This document shows positions 1-9,913 of a stretch of 64,000 nucleotides of DNA, piece after piece (within the stretch, counting starts at the first letter, position 1; each line of letters begins with the position of its first letter). The stretch spans positions 48,320-112,319 of the forward strand of contig JAIKZH010000005.1 in assembly GCA_024682395.1 (NCBI GenBank), written 5' to 3'. The translations under genes and the position numbers were made by a program. Below the pieces are notes generated by a model that was not told the DNA's origin, ran no database searches, and saw only the letters and a program-made list of their open reading frames with translations. Origin of the DNA: Bacteroidaceae bacterium. Lineage in GTDB: Bacteria > Bacteroidota > Bacteroidia > Bacteroidales > Bacteroidaceae.

Positions 1-2
1 TT

Positions 3-1445
3 GTTAGTAATGAGGCGTTTAAGTTGTGTAATTCATCAATAATTGAGGTTATTATATGTGCTTTAAGAGTATTGATTGCCCCTAAAGACCATCTTACACG
101 CGTTATACTTACATACAAATATCTCACTTATATAAACTTCTCAGATTGCGACAAATACAACATAAAACAGTTGTGTAAATCCAGTACAGAAGAGCTCAAC
201 GAGATTCTTCCTAAAGAATTCTCTGATAATGAATCACATATGTGTTTCATACCTTTATATGAGTTATGTGAGAGATTATGTAATATTTTTTCGAATAAAG
301 AGATAAAAAGTCAGGATGCATATTTGTTCAGTTTCTTCGACCAATTATCATCTTATGTTCATGACAAACCTGCGACAATACAATCGTTTATCGAATATTG
401 GGAGGAATCTATGAGTAAAAATAGCATTCCAAACACATCATCGGAAGGTATAAAGTTAATGACCATACACAAATCTAAAGGTCTTGAATTCCACACAGTT
501 TTCATTCCGTTCTGCGACTGGGAGATGGATCCACATACCAACAAGCTCAAACCTACCCTTTGGTGTGAACCACGCACTAAGGATTCCGACCTTGTCCCAT
601 TGGTTGCGCTATCGTATGGAAATAGTATGAAGGAATCGTCTTTTTATCATGAATATAATGAAGAATTCCTAAAAACCAATGTTGATAATCTTAACTTGAT
701 ATATGTGGCATTTACTCGAGCTTCACAAAACTTGTTTATTTACACCGGAATGGACAATAGCAAGAAGACTCACAAATATACAGTTTACAATTTGCTAAAC
801 GAAACTGTATTAAATCAAAATAATGATGCACATAAAGAAGGTACTATTTGCACAGAAAACCCTGATTGTCTGATTGATAGAATCACCAAGACAATAGAAT
901 TTGATAATCATCCAATAAATGTTCAGTTTCTTCAATCAAACAAATCGCGCAATTTCATATCACAGAATTCAGATGACGCAGAACATGATTATGATTATTA
1001 TATCAACAAAGGACTTGTTATTCATAAAATAATGGAATCCATTTCCTCGTCCGATGATATTGCAAGAATTATGCTGCAACTCGAAAACGATGGTACATTT
1101 CCTTCCAAGGAGTTCAAATTGGATATTGAAGAAACCATCCACAAGGCTTTCAGTAATCCAAATGTAAGTAACTGGTTCTCTGATAAATGGAATGTAATGA
1201 ACGAATGCAACATCATTTATCGTGATGAAAAAGGACAGACACAGTCCCGACGCCCCGACCGCGTTATATTCAATAATGAAGAGACAATCGTTATTGATTA
1301 TAAAACAGGTAAACAATCAAATGCACATGCAGAACAAATCATTCAATATATCAAACTATTAAAGAATATGAATTATCCTAACGTGCATGGTTTTCTTTGG
1401 TACATGCAACGAAACGATATTGTAAAAATAGAGGATAACGATTAA
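3..1445 (+). CDS. AddA/RecB-like helicase-nuclease subunit, 5'-truncated by window edge
   Basis: The frame is open from the first bases, so only the C-terminal 480 residues of a larger ATP-dependent exonuclease subunit are visible. It shows the end of a UvrD-type motor: a motif V-like segment TIHKSKGLEFH near visible residue 154 and a motif VI-like YVAFTRA near 234. The last 100 residues carry a RecB-family PD-(D/E)XK nuclease, with RRPDR followed by IDYKTGK near residue 431. In this family the motor unwinds double-strand ends while the nuclease trims them for RecA loading. The next gene, 15 nt downstream, looks like the partner subunit. Function is clear at family level; AddA orthology is inferred from the pair. 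Confidence 0.85.
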   Translation, partial: VSNEAFKLCNSSIIEVIICALRVLIAPKDHLTRVILTYKYLTYINFSDCDKYNIKQLCKSSTEELNEILPKEFSDNESHMCFIPLYELCERLCNIFSNKEIKSQDAYLFSFFDQLSSYVHDKPATIQSFIEYWEESMSKNSIPNTSSEGIKLMTIHKSKGLEFHTVFIPFCDWEMDPHTNKLKPTLWCEPRTKDSDLVPLVALSYGNSMKESSFYHEYNEEFLKTNVDNLNLIYVAFTRASQNLFIYTGMDNSKKTHKYTVYNLLNETVLNQNNDAHKEGTICTENPDCLIDRITKTIEFDNHPINVQFLQSNKSRNFISQNSDDAEHDYDYYINKGLVIHKIMESISSSDDIARIMLQLENDGTFPSKEFKLDIEETIHKAFSNPNVSNWFSDKWNVMNECNIIYRDEKGQTQSRRPDRVIFNNEETIVIDYKTGKQSNAHAEQIIQYIKLLKNMNYPNVHGFLWYMQRNDIVKIEDND

Positions 1446-1460
1446 TTCATTCATCAGAAT

Positions 1461-4328
1461 ATGACATCTTCATTTCTCAACATAATAGCAAAAGACCTTT
1501 TCACAAGGACTAACGGACATCTGGAAAACATTACTGTTGTTTTCCCAAACAAACGTGCAAATTTGTTTATGAACCAACAGATTGCGGAATTGTCTGACTC
1601 CCCTGTATGGTCTCCCAAATATACGACTATCAGTGATTTGTTTCAGTCGATGAGTAGTTTAATAATCGCCGACCCTATTATACTCATTTCCTATCTGTAT
1701 GAAATATATCAATCGATAGCACAAAACAACGAGTCCTTCGACCATTTCTATTCGTGGGGAGAAGTGTTGCTAAAAGATTTTGAGGATATCGATTCAAGCA
1801 TGGTGAATTCCAAGGCTTTGTTTGCTAATATTGCAGACTTAGAAGCCATGACCTCTTTCGACTTCCTAACCAATGAGCAGTTAGATGCTATCAAACAATT
1901 CTTCACAGCATTCAGCAAAAACGAGAAATCAGAACTACACATTAAATTCCTGAACATGTGGAAACTGATGCCCGAAATCTATGAGAAGTTTCATAAGATT
2001 CTGGAAGACAACGGCATTGCATACGAAGGAATGTTGAAACGTAAGATTATTGAGAATTTCAATTGCGACAATATCAACACCAACACAACTTATGCTTTTG
2101 TTGGTTTCAATGTGTTATCAAAAACAGAAAAAGAACTATTCAAATTCTTTAAGAAACACGCAAAAACTCTCTTTTATTGGGATTATGACAGCAATAAAGA
2201 TCCCGATGAAGCTTCACAACATATACAACAAAACATCATCCTCTTCGGACAAGATTTCAAACCCGAAGAAACAGAGAAAAACAAACAAAAGCCCGGCTCT
2301 ATTAACATACAAATATTATCGTCACCAACCGACAATGCTCAATGTAAATACATCGGACAATGGATTAAGGAAACGATAAAGAAAGATGAGCCATTAAACA
2401 AAACAGCAATCGTTCTGTGTAACGAGAATCTGTTAAATTCGGTATTGCATTCCATACCTTCACACGACAACGAAGGCAATGAAATTCAATACAATATAAC
2501 TATGGGATATCCTTTGCAGGAAACGCCAGTCAATAGTTATATTATGGCATTATTAAACCTACAATCAAAAGGTTGGAAAGATGAGAACACATTAAAATAT
2601 AAAGCGGTAATACAATTACTGCAGCACCCTTTTGTGATGTCAATGGCAAATGACATTGTACACAATATATTACAAAAGATAAAGAATAACTATATTATTT
2701 TCCCCGAAATAAAACTCTTCGAGAACCATCCTGGGCTGAAATTCATATTCACGCATCAGGATAATTGTCATGACACCATTCAATATATACGTGATTGTAT
2801 TGTGCTCGCCACAAAAGTTTATACAGAAGACTTACAGAGAAACGACAATCAACTGCTCAACGAATCGCTGTTTAATGGTTATACGATGATAAACCGTCTG
2901 TTAGCCATTTCTAACGAAGGGAAATTACCAATACAAAATATAGATATACTATCAAGATTAATCAGACATATAATACAAACCACAAGCGTTCCATTTCATG
3001 GAGAACCCGCATCAGGAATCCAAATAATGGGAGTATTGGAAACACGTAATCTTGATTTCAACAACATAATAATGCTTTCAATGGAGGAAGGTACAATGCC
3101 TAAACCACCTCAACAATCATCATTCATACCATACGTACTGAAGAAAGCACATGGTATGCCTACAATTGAGCATTACGACAGCATTTATTCATATTATTTC
3201 CATCGTTTGTTTCACCACGTACAGAAGTTGACATTATTATATAATAATACAACAGAAGGAATGCGCAAAGGTGAAATGAGCAGATACCTCATGCAACTAA
3301 AACTCAACGGAGTTCCATGTGGAGAAATCGTTTCACACAATATTGAACCTACTACAACCTCACCTATAAAACTGAAAGACGAGAATGAGAACGAAGAGAA
3401 TAAAGTTTTCACATCTCCTTCGGCTATCAACACATATATAGATTGTCCATACAAATACTATCTACGATATATTTGCGGACTTAAAGAACCTGAAACCCTA
3501 AGTGAAGATGTTGACAACATCGCATTTGGTAATATCTTTCATTATGTCATGGAACAAATATACAAGCCATTTATCGGACGTGGACAAATACAAAGTTTCC
3601 AGATTAATGAAATCAAAAAAGACAATGTATTATTACAAAAAATTATAGACCAAGCATTTACCGAAGTTCTTAATAAAGACAAAGACAATAAGACACACAA
3701 CTATTCAAAAGGAAAACTCGACGGAAAAATGCTGCTTACATATGAAGTTATAACACAATATGTAAAAAAACAATTGGATATCGACTCTAAACTATGTCCA
3801 ATGACCATACTTGCCGTCGAGAAAGACTTGAATCAAATAGATATAAACGGAGAGGCAGAAATTGCCAACGGATTTAAGTTCTCAGGAATAATTGACAGAG
3901 AAGACATCGTAACTATTGACGGACAACAAATCCACAGAGTGGTTGACTACAAAACATCAAGTCAGATTAATAATAAGACCGACGGCATTCTCACATTGTT
4001 CCAACACAACAACTTACACACAGGATATATTCTACAAACATTATACTATTGTGAAGCCCTTGTGTCATCAGGATGCAAAGACACACTTTCTCCAGCATTG
4101 GTGTTCATCAAGAAGAACACATCCGAAACCGACTATTCAGTCATAATAGACAAAGAACCGATTTATGATTACAAGTCACAATGCAGAGAAATCTTTCTTA
4201 TGGAACTGAAAGCTCTTATCAATAAAATAAGAAATCCAGAAAATCCATTTATTAAAAATCCAGAAGAAAAGAAGTGTGAATTGTGTCCATTTCTCAAATT
4301 ATGCGAGACAGACAACAAAGAACAATAA
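1461..4328 (+). CDS. AddB-like PD-(D/E)XK nuclease with iron-sulfur cysteines
   Basis: The protein has 955 residues. Its N-terminal two thirds resemble a degenerate superfamily 1 helicase, and its C-terminal third is a nuclease with VVDYKTSSQ near residue 825. A cysteine in DCPYKYY near residue 661 and three more in KKCELCPFLKLCE near residue 937 match the split four-cysteine iron-sulfur arrangement of AddB nucleases. The same YxxCPxxYYLRY segment is typical of the nuclease start. With the preceding gene it should form a heterodimeric end-resection enzyme acting on double-strand breaks. The start at 1461 is an ATG 15 nt after the upstream stop, so the two genes are almost certainly cotranscribed. 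Confidence 0.85.
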   Translation: MTSSFLNIIAKDLFTRTNGHLENITVVFPNKRANLFMNQQIAELSDSPVWSPKYTTISDLFQSMSSLIIADPIILISYLYEIYQSIAQNNESFDHFYSWGEVLLKDFEDIDSSMVNSKALFANIADLEAMTSFDFLTNEQLDAIKQFFTAFSKNEKSELHIKFLNMWKLMPEIYEKFHKILEDNGIAYEGMLKRKIIENFNCDNINTNTTYAFVGFNVLSKTEKELFKFFKKHAKTLFYWDYDSNKDPDEASQHIQQNIILFGQDFKPEETEKNKQKPGSINIQILSSPTDNAQCKYIGQWIKETIKKDEPLNKTAIVLCNENLLNSVLHSIPSHDNEGNEIQYNITMGYPLQETPVNSYIMALLNLQSKGWKDENTLKYKAVIQLLQHPFVMSMANDIVHNILQKIKNNYIIFPEIKLFENHPGLKFIFTHQDNCHDTIQYIRDCIVLATKVYTEDLQRNDNQLLNESLFNGYTMINRLLAISNEGKLPIQNIDILSRLIRHIIQTTSVPFHGEPASGIQIMGVLETRNLDFNNIIMLSMEEGTMPKPPQQSSFIPYVLKKAHGMPTIEHYDSIYSYYFHRLFHHVQKLTLLYNNTTEGMRKGEMSRYLMQLKLNGVPCGEIVSHNIEPTTTSPIKLKDENENEENKVFTSPSAINTYIDCPYKYYLRYICGLKEPETLSEDVDNIAFGNIFHYVMEQIYKPFIGRGQIQSFQINEIKKDNVLLQKIIDQAFTEVLNKDKDNKTHNYSKGKLDGKMLLTYEVITQYVKKQLDIDSKLCPMTILAVEKDLNQIDINGEAEIANGFKFSGIIDREDIVTIDGQQIHRVVDYKTSSQINNKTDGILTLFQHNNLHTGYILQTLYYCEALVSSGCKDTLSPALVFIKKNTSETDYSVIIDKEPIYDYKSQCREIFLMELKALINKIRNPENPFIKNPEEKKCELCPFLKLCETDNKEQ

Positions 4329-4469
4329 GCATCTGATAAAAAACGATTAAATCATATAACATAAACAAATACATATAGTATTAATAATAAGTTTTGAATT
4401 ATAAATTGCATAAATAACGAATATTCAATTAAAAATGCATAAAATGTAGGTCATATGAAAAAATATTCG

Positions 4470-4477
4470 TAACTTTG
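4470..4477 (+). promoter_or_regulatory. -7 box upstream of carB
   Basis: TAACTTTG matches the Bacteroidetes -7 consensus TAnnTTTG and lies 33 nt before the carB start codon. No convincing -33 TTTG is present at the usual distance, so only the -7 element is supported. Confidence 0.55.
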
Positions 4478-4510
4478 CAAACCGAAAAGAAATATCCAAG
4501 CACAAATTAG

Positions 4511-7500
4511 ATGAAAACGATGGAAAAGCAACTCAAGAAAGTATTAGTATTGGGTTCTGGTGCACTCAAAATTGGCCAAGCAGGCGAATTTGACTACTCC
4601 GGTTCTCAAGCATTAAAAGCCCTCAGAGAAGAAGGCATCAGTTCAGTATTGGTTAATCCAAACATTGCTACTATTCAAACATCAGAAGGTATTGCTGACA
4701 AGGTCTATTTCCTACCAGTGACACCTTTTTTTGTAACTCAAATCATCAAGAAAGAACGTCCAGACGGAATACTTCTTGCATTCGGTGGTCAGACTGCTCT
4801 TAACTGCGGTACTGAATTATACCAATCAGGTGTTCTTAAAGAATATGGAGTTCAGGTATTAGGTACAAGCGTTGAAGCAATCATGTACACAGAAGACCGT
4901 GACCTCTTTGTTAAGAAATTGGACGAAATTGAGTTGAAGACTCCAATCAGCCAGGCTGTAGAAAACATGGATGATGCTCTTCGTGCAGCAAATGAAATCG
5001 GTTTCCCAATCATGATTCGTTCTGCTTATGCACTCGGAGGTTTAGGTAGTGGTATCTGCCCAGATGAAAAGAAATTCAAAGAATTAGCAGAAAGCGCATT
5101 CACATTCGCACCACAGATCCTTGTAGAAGAATCACTTAAAGGTTGGAAAGAAATTGAATTCGAAGTAATACGCGACAAGAACGACCACTGTTTCACTGTT
5201 GCATCAATGGAAAACTTCGACCCACTCGGAATACACACTGGTGAATCTATAGTTGTTGCACCTACTTGCTCACTCAACGACGAACAAGTAAAAATGCTTC
5301 AAGATTTGTCAATCCGCTGTGTACGCCACCTCGGTATTGTCGGAGAATGTAACATACAATTTGCATTCAATGCAGAAACAAACGACTATCGTATCATTGA
5401 GGTTAATGCACGTCTTAGCCGTTCTTCTGCTTTGGCATCAAAAGCAACAGGTTATCCTTTGGCTTTCGTTGCAGCAAAAATCGGACTTGGATATTCACTC
5501 GACCAAATAGGTGAAATGGGTACAACTAACTCAGCATATGTTGCACCACAACTCGATTACATGATCTGTAAGATACCACGTTGGGACCTCACAAAATTCT
5601 GTGGCGTAAGTCGCGAAATCGGTTCTTCAATGAAATCTGTAGGTGAAATCATGTCTATCGGACGTTCATTCGAAGAAATGATTCAAAAAGGTCTAAGAAT
5701 GATTGGACAAGGTATGCACGGATTCGTTGGTAACGACCACAATAAGTTCGAAGACCTCGACTACGAATTATCTCACCCAACAGACCTTCGTATCTTCGCT
5801 ATAGCACAAGCACTCGAAGAAGGATATACAACACAACGTATCGAAGAACTTACAAAAATCGATGTATGGTTCCTCGAAAAACTCAAGCATATCGTTGACA
5901 TCAAGCACAAACTCATGTCATTCAACAAACTCGAAGACATCACTCCTGAGTTCATGAGAGAAGTTAAGGCATGTGGTTTCAGTGATTTCCAAATTGCACG
6001 TTTCGTTCTCAAACCAGAAGGAAACATGGAAAATGCCAACCTTGAAGTTCGTAAATACCGCAAGGGATTAGGAATTCTTCCAGCTGTTAAGCGTATCAAC
6101 ACTGTAGCAAGCGAACATCCAGAACTCACAAACTACTTGTATATGACTTATGCAGTGGCTGGATATGACGTAAACTACTACCAACACGAGAAATCTGTTG
6201 TTGTATTAGGTAGTGGTGCTTACCGTATCGGTTCTTCTGTGGAATTCGACTGGTGTTCAGTTAACGCAATCAATACAGCACGCAAACTGGGATATAAATC
6301 AATCATGATTAACTATAACCCAGAAACAGTAAGTACCGACTACGATATGTGTGACCGTCTGTATTTCGACGAACTCTCATTCGAACGTGTGCTTGACGTA
6401 ATCGATCTCGAACAACCTCGCGGAGTTATTGTAAGTGTGGGAGGACAGATTCCTAACAACCTTGCAATGAAACTTTATCGTCAGGATGTTCCAATCCTTG
6501 GAACTTCACCAATAAGCATCGACCGCGCAGAAAACAGAAATAAATTCTCTGCAATGCTCGACAAACTCGGAATTGACCAACCAGCATGGCGTGCACTTAC
6601 AAGCCTTGACGACATCAAGGAATTCATCAGCGAAGTAGGCTACCCTGTTTTGGTTCGTCCAAGTTACGTATTGTCAGGTGCTGCAATGAACGTTTGCTAC
6701 AACGACGAAGAACTCGAAAGATTCCTCAAGATGGCAACAGAAGTAAGCCAAGACTACCCTGTTGTTGTAAGCCAGTTCATGCAAGACACAAAAGAAATTG
6801 AATTCGACGCAGTTGCTAAAGAAGGTGAAGTTGTTGAATACGCAATCAGTGAACACGTAGAATTTGCTGGTGTACACTCAGGTGACGCAACACTCGTATT
6901 CCCTGCACAACATATCTACTACTCAACAATACGTCAAATCAAGAAGATTAGCCGTCAGATTGCAAAAGAACTCAATATCAGCGGACCATTCAACATCCAG
7001 TACCTTGCTAAGGGACAGACTGTAAAGGTTATTGAATGTAACTTACGTGCCAGCCGTTCATTCCCATTCGTATCAAAGATTCTCAAGCACAACCTCATCG
7101 AGACTGCAACAAGAATCATGCTCGATGCTCCATACGAGAAACCAGACAAGAGCGAATTCGATATCGACCGCATCGGTGTTAAGGCAAGTCAGTTCTCATT
7201 TGCACGTCTCCAAAACGCAGACCCTGTATTAGGTGTTGACATGAGCTCAACTGGTGAAGTTGGATGTATCGGTGACGACTTGAACGAAGCATTACTCAAT
7301 GCACTCATCGCAACAGGATACAAATTGCCTAAGAAATCAATCCTCATCTCTTCAGGTGGTGCTCGCGGTAAAGTTGATTTGCTCGACGCTTGCAGAATCC
7401 TCGTTGAAAAAGGATACGATGTATATGGTACAAAAGGTACAGCACAATTCCTCAATGAAAACGGAGTTAAGGCTACACCAGTATCATGGCCAGATGAAGA

Positions 7501-7735
7501 AGGTAATGCTAACGTAATGCAAATGATTGCAGATCACAAGTTCGACCTCATCATCAACGTTCCAAAGAACCAAACTAAGCGTGAACTTACTAACGGTTAC
7601 AAGATTCGTCGCGCAGCAATCGACCACAATATTCCACTCATGACAAATGCAAGACTTGCTAAAGCATTTATCGAAGCATTTACAGCCATGAACATGGAAG
7701 ACATACAAATCAAGAGCTGGCAAGAATACGTATAA
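4511..7735 (+). CDS. carB: carbamoyl-phosphate synthase large subunit
   Basis: The 1074-residue protein makes carbamoyl phosphate from bicarbonate, ammonia and two ATP for pyrimidine and arginine synthesis. It has the duplicated architecture: a first ATP-grasp half starting with VLGSGALKIGQAGEFDYSGS, an oligomerisation segment, a second half starting near residue 563 with VVVLGSGAYRIG, and a C-terminal MGS-type allosteric domain from about residue 940 (ISSGGARGKVD). carA is not adjacent. The opening motif reads GSGALKIGQAGEF rather than the GAGPIVIGQACEF I associate with most bacterial enzymes, and looks more like the eukaryotic CPS type. ATGs at 4511 and 4520 are both possible starts. It is monocistronic, with its own -7 box and a downstream hairpin. 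Confidence 0.97.
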   Translation: MKTMEKQLKKVLVLGSGALKIGQAGEFDYSGSQALKALREEGISSVLVNPNIATIQTSEGIADKVYFLPVTPFFVTQIIKKERPDGILLAFGGQTALNCGTELYQSGVLKEYGVQVLGTSVEAIMYTEDRDLFVKKLDEIELKTPISQAVENMDDALRAANEIGFPIMIRSAYALGGLGSGICPDEKKFKELAESAFTFAPQILVEESLKGWKEIEFEVIRDKNDHCFTVASMENFDPLGIHTGESIVVAPTCSLNDEQVKMLQDLSIRCVRHLGIVGECNIQFAFNAETNDYRIIEVNARLSRSSALASKATGYPLAFVAAKIGLGYSLDQIGEMGTTNSAYVAPQLDYMICKIPRWDLTKFCGVSREIGSSMKSVGEIMSIGRSFEEMIQKGLRMIGQGMHGFVGNDHNKFEDLDYELSHPTDLRIFAIAQALEEGYTTQRIEELTKIDVWFLEKLKHIVDIKHKLMSFNKLEDITPEFMREVKACGFSDFQIARFVLKPEGNMENANLEVRKYRKGLGILPAVKRINTVASEHPELTNYLYMTYAVAGYDVNYYQHEKSVVVLGSGAYRIGSSVEFDWCSVNAINTARKLGYKSIMINYNPETVSTDYDMCDRLYFDELSFERVLDVIDLEQPRGVIVSVGGQIPNNLAMKLYRQDVPILGTSPISIDRAENRNKFSAMLDKLGIDQPAWRALTSLDDIKEFISEVGYPVLVRPSYVLSGAAMNVCYNDEELERFLKMATEVSQDYPVVVSQFMQDTKEIEFDAVAKEGEVVEYAISEHVEFAGVHSGDATLVFPAQHIYYSTIRQIKKISRQIAKELNISGPFNIQYLAKGQTVKVIECNLRASRSFPFVSKILKHNLIETATRIMLDAPYEKPDKSEFDIDRIGVKASQFSFARLQNADPVLGVDMSSTGEVGCIGDDLNEALLNALIATGYKLPKKSILISSGGARGKVDLLDACRILVEKGYDVYGTKGTAQFLNENGVKATPVSWPDEEGNANVMQMIADHKFDLIINVPKNQTKRELTNGYKIRRAAIDHNIPLMTNARLAKAFIEAFTAMNMEDIQIKSWQEYV

Positions 7736-7799
7736 TCCGTATGACTGAAAACATGCTGCACGTCAAAACATTTTGACAAATCAGCATTATATATAACTT

Positions 7800-7835
7800 C
7801 AAAGCATGAGTGATTTCGCTCATGCTTTGTTTTTT
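7800..7835 (+). terminator. intrinsic terminator of carB
   Basis: Perfect 11-bp stem (CAAAGCATGAG / CTCATGCTTTG) with an 8-nt loop, directly followed by six T residues. It sits 65 nt after the carB stop. Confidence 0.9.
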
Positions 7836-7949
7836 AATATTATATCGATAAAGGAGTTATTTTCAACAATATCACATATATTAGTCCCTATTTTACAGCT
7901 AAAAATAAACTTTTACACAAGAATAAACATTAATATGATTTTTTTTCCT

Positions 7950-7957
7950 TAACTTTG
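7950..7957 (+). promoter_or_regulatory. -7 box upstream of aspS
   Basis: TAACTTTG matches TAnnTTTG and would give a leader of about 90 nt before aspS. No good -33 element is seen. Confidence 0.5.
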
Positions 7958-8052
7958 TAATTCAATATGGGCTTATATCAGCCTCATAATGTATTAATAT
8001 AAAAGAAAATAAAAAGATTAATTAAAAATCACTTATATAAATTTACTTATAT

Positions 8053-9822
8053 ATGTATAGAACACATACATGTGGACAACTCCGCATTACAGACACAGGA
8101 ACGACAGTTACACTTGCAGGATGGGTGCAACGTACCCGCAAGATGGGTGGTATGACATTTGTTGACTTACGCGACAGATATGGAATCACTCAGTTAGTAT
8201 TCAACGAGGAACAAAACGCAGTACTTTGTGATGAAGCAAACAAACTCGGTCGTGAATATGTCATCCAAGTAACAGGAACAGTAAACGAACGTTACAACAA
8301 AAACAAGAACCTGCCAACAGGTGATATCGAAATAATAGTTGACAAACTGAATATACTTAACTCAAGTGACACACCACCATTCACCATTGAAGATAACTCT
8401 GACGGTGGCGACGACTTGAGAATGAAATACAGATATCTTGATTTAAGACGTCAGTGCGTACGTCAGAATCTCGAACTCCGTCACCGTATGTGTATAGAAG
8501 TCAGAAACTATCTAAGCAATCTCGGATTCCTTGAAATTGAGACTCCAATACTCATTGGTTCAACACCTGAAGGAGCACGCGACTTCGTTGTTCCATCTCG
8601 AATGAATCCAGGACAATTCTATGCCCTTCCACAATCACCACAAACACTTAAGCAATTACTTATGGTTGCAGGTATTGACCGCTACTTCCAAATTGCAAAA
8701 TGTTTCCGTGACGAGGATTTAAGAGCTGACCGCCAACCAGAATTTACACAAATCGACTGTGAGATGTCATTTGTCAATCAAGAAGACATCATACAGACTT
8801 TTGAAGGAATGGCAAAACATTTGTTCAAGTCACTCCGTGGCATAGAACTCAACGAACCATTCTTACGCTTGCCATGGGCTGATGCTATGCGTAGATTCGG
8901 TAGCGACAAACCAGATATGCGTTTCGGTATGGAATTTATCGAACTCAAGAGCGAAACTGAAAACTTCTTCGCTGACAAAGCAGGATTCGCCGTATTCGAT
9001 GATGCAAAATATGTTGGTGGTATCGTTGCTGAAGGATGTGCAGTATATACACGTAAACAAATAGACCAACTAACCGACTTCGTAAAACGTCCACAAGTTG
9101 GAGCAAAAGGTCTTGTATATGCACGCGTTCAAGAAGACGGTTCTGTAAAATCAAGTGTCGATAAGTTCTACACACCAGAACAACTTATTGCAATGAAAGA
9201 AAAGATGCAAGCAAAACCAGGCGACTTGATTCTTATTCTTTCAGGCGAAGATGCGATGAAGACTCGCAAGCAACTCTGCGAATTACGTCTTGAAATGGGT
9301 GAACGCTTAGGATTACGCGATAAGAACAAGTTCGCACTCCTTTGGGTTACAGAATTCCCAATGTTTGAATGGAGCGACGAAGAACAAAGACTCATGGCTA
9401 TGCACCACCCCTTCACACACCCAATGGAAGAAGATATTCCTATGCTTGACACAAATCCAGCTGCTGTACGTGCCGATGCCTACGACATGGTATGTAATGG
9501 TGTCGAGGTAGGTGGAGGAAGTATTCGTATCCACGACCCAAAACTTCAAGCAAAGATGTTCGAAATCCTTGGTTTCACTCCAGAGAAAGCACAAGAACAA
9601 TTTGGATTCCTCATGAACGCATTCAAATATGGAGCACCACCTCACGGAGGACTTGCATACGGACTTGATCGTTGGGTAAGCCTATTTGCCGGTCTTGATT
9701 CTATAAGAGACTGTATCGCATTCCCTAAGAACAACTCAGGACGCGACATTATGCTTGACGCACCTTCTGCAATTGATCAGAAGCAACTTGATGAATTAGA
9801 TCTTATAATAAAAGAAAACTAA
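8053..9822 (+). CDS. aspS: aspartate--tRNA ligase
   Basis: This class II aminoacyl-tRNA synthetase (589 aa, the normal bacterial length) charges tRNA-Asp. The N-terminal 110 residues form the OB-fold anticodon-binding domain, starting [10 protein letters not shown]. Motif 2 is visible as [18 protein letters not shown] near residue 218. Motif 3 is GLAYGLDRW near residue 533. The insert between motifs 2 and 3 typical of bacterial AspRS is present, in line with the full length. The ATG at 8053 is the only sensible start, with a stop codon closely upstream. It has its own -7 box and is followed 91 nt later by yidC. Confidence 0.98.
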   Translation: MYRTHTCGQLRITDTGTTVTLAGWVQRTRKMGGMTFVDLRDRYGITQLVFNEEQNAVLCDEANKLGREYVIQVTGTVNERYNKNKNLPTGDIEIIVDKLNILNSSDTPPFTIEDNSDGGDDLRMKYRYLDLRRQCVRQNLELRHRMCIEVRNYLSNLGFLEIETPILIGSTPEGARDFVVPSRMNPGQFYALPQSPQTLKQLLMVAGIDRYFQIAKCFRDEDLRADRQPEFTQIDCEMSFVNQEDIIQTFEGMAKHLFKSLRGIELNEPFLRLPWADAMRRFGSDKPDMRFGMEFIELKSETENFFADKAGFAVFDDAKYVGGIVAEGCAVYTRKQIDQLTDFVKRPQVGAKGLVYARVQEDGSVKSSVDKFYTPEQLIAMKEKMQAKPGDLILILSGEDAMKTRKQLCELRLEMGERLGLRDKNKFALLWVTEFPMFEWSDEEQRLMAMHHPFTHPMEEDIPMLDTNPAAVRADAYDMVCNGVEVGGGSIRIHDPKLQAKMFEILGFTPEKAQEQFGFLMNAFKYGAPPHGGLAYGLDRWVSLFAGLDSIRDCIAFPKNNSGRDIMLDAPSAIDQKQLDELDLIIKEN

Positions 9823-9913
9823 TAAGACCATTTGATGATATATCATTGCATATATTATTGAATTTTATCATCTTAACACGAAAAGAGTAGGAACTACGTC
9901 ATACAATAAATAA

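Larger units (their letters stand above)
7736..8052. other. carB-aspS intergenic region
   Basis: This 317-nt gap holds a short perfect dyad (GTCAAAA-CA-TTTTGAC, 7762-7777), the carB terminator hairpin at 7800-7835 and the aspS -7 box at 7950-7957. I see no gene in it. Confidence 0.7.
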
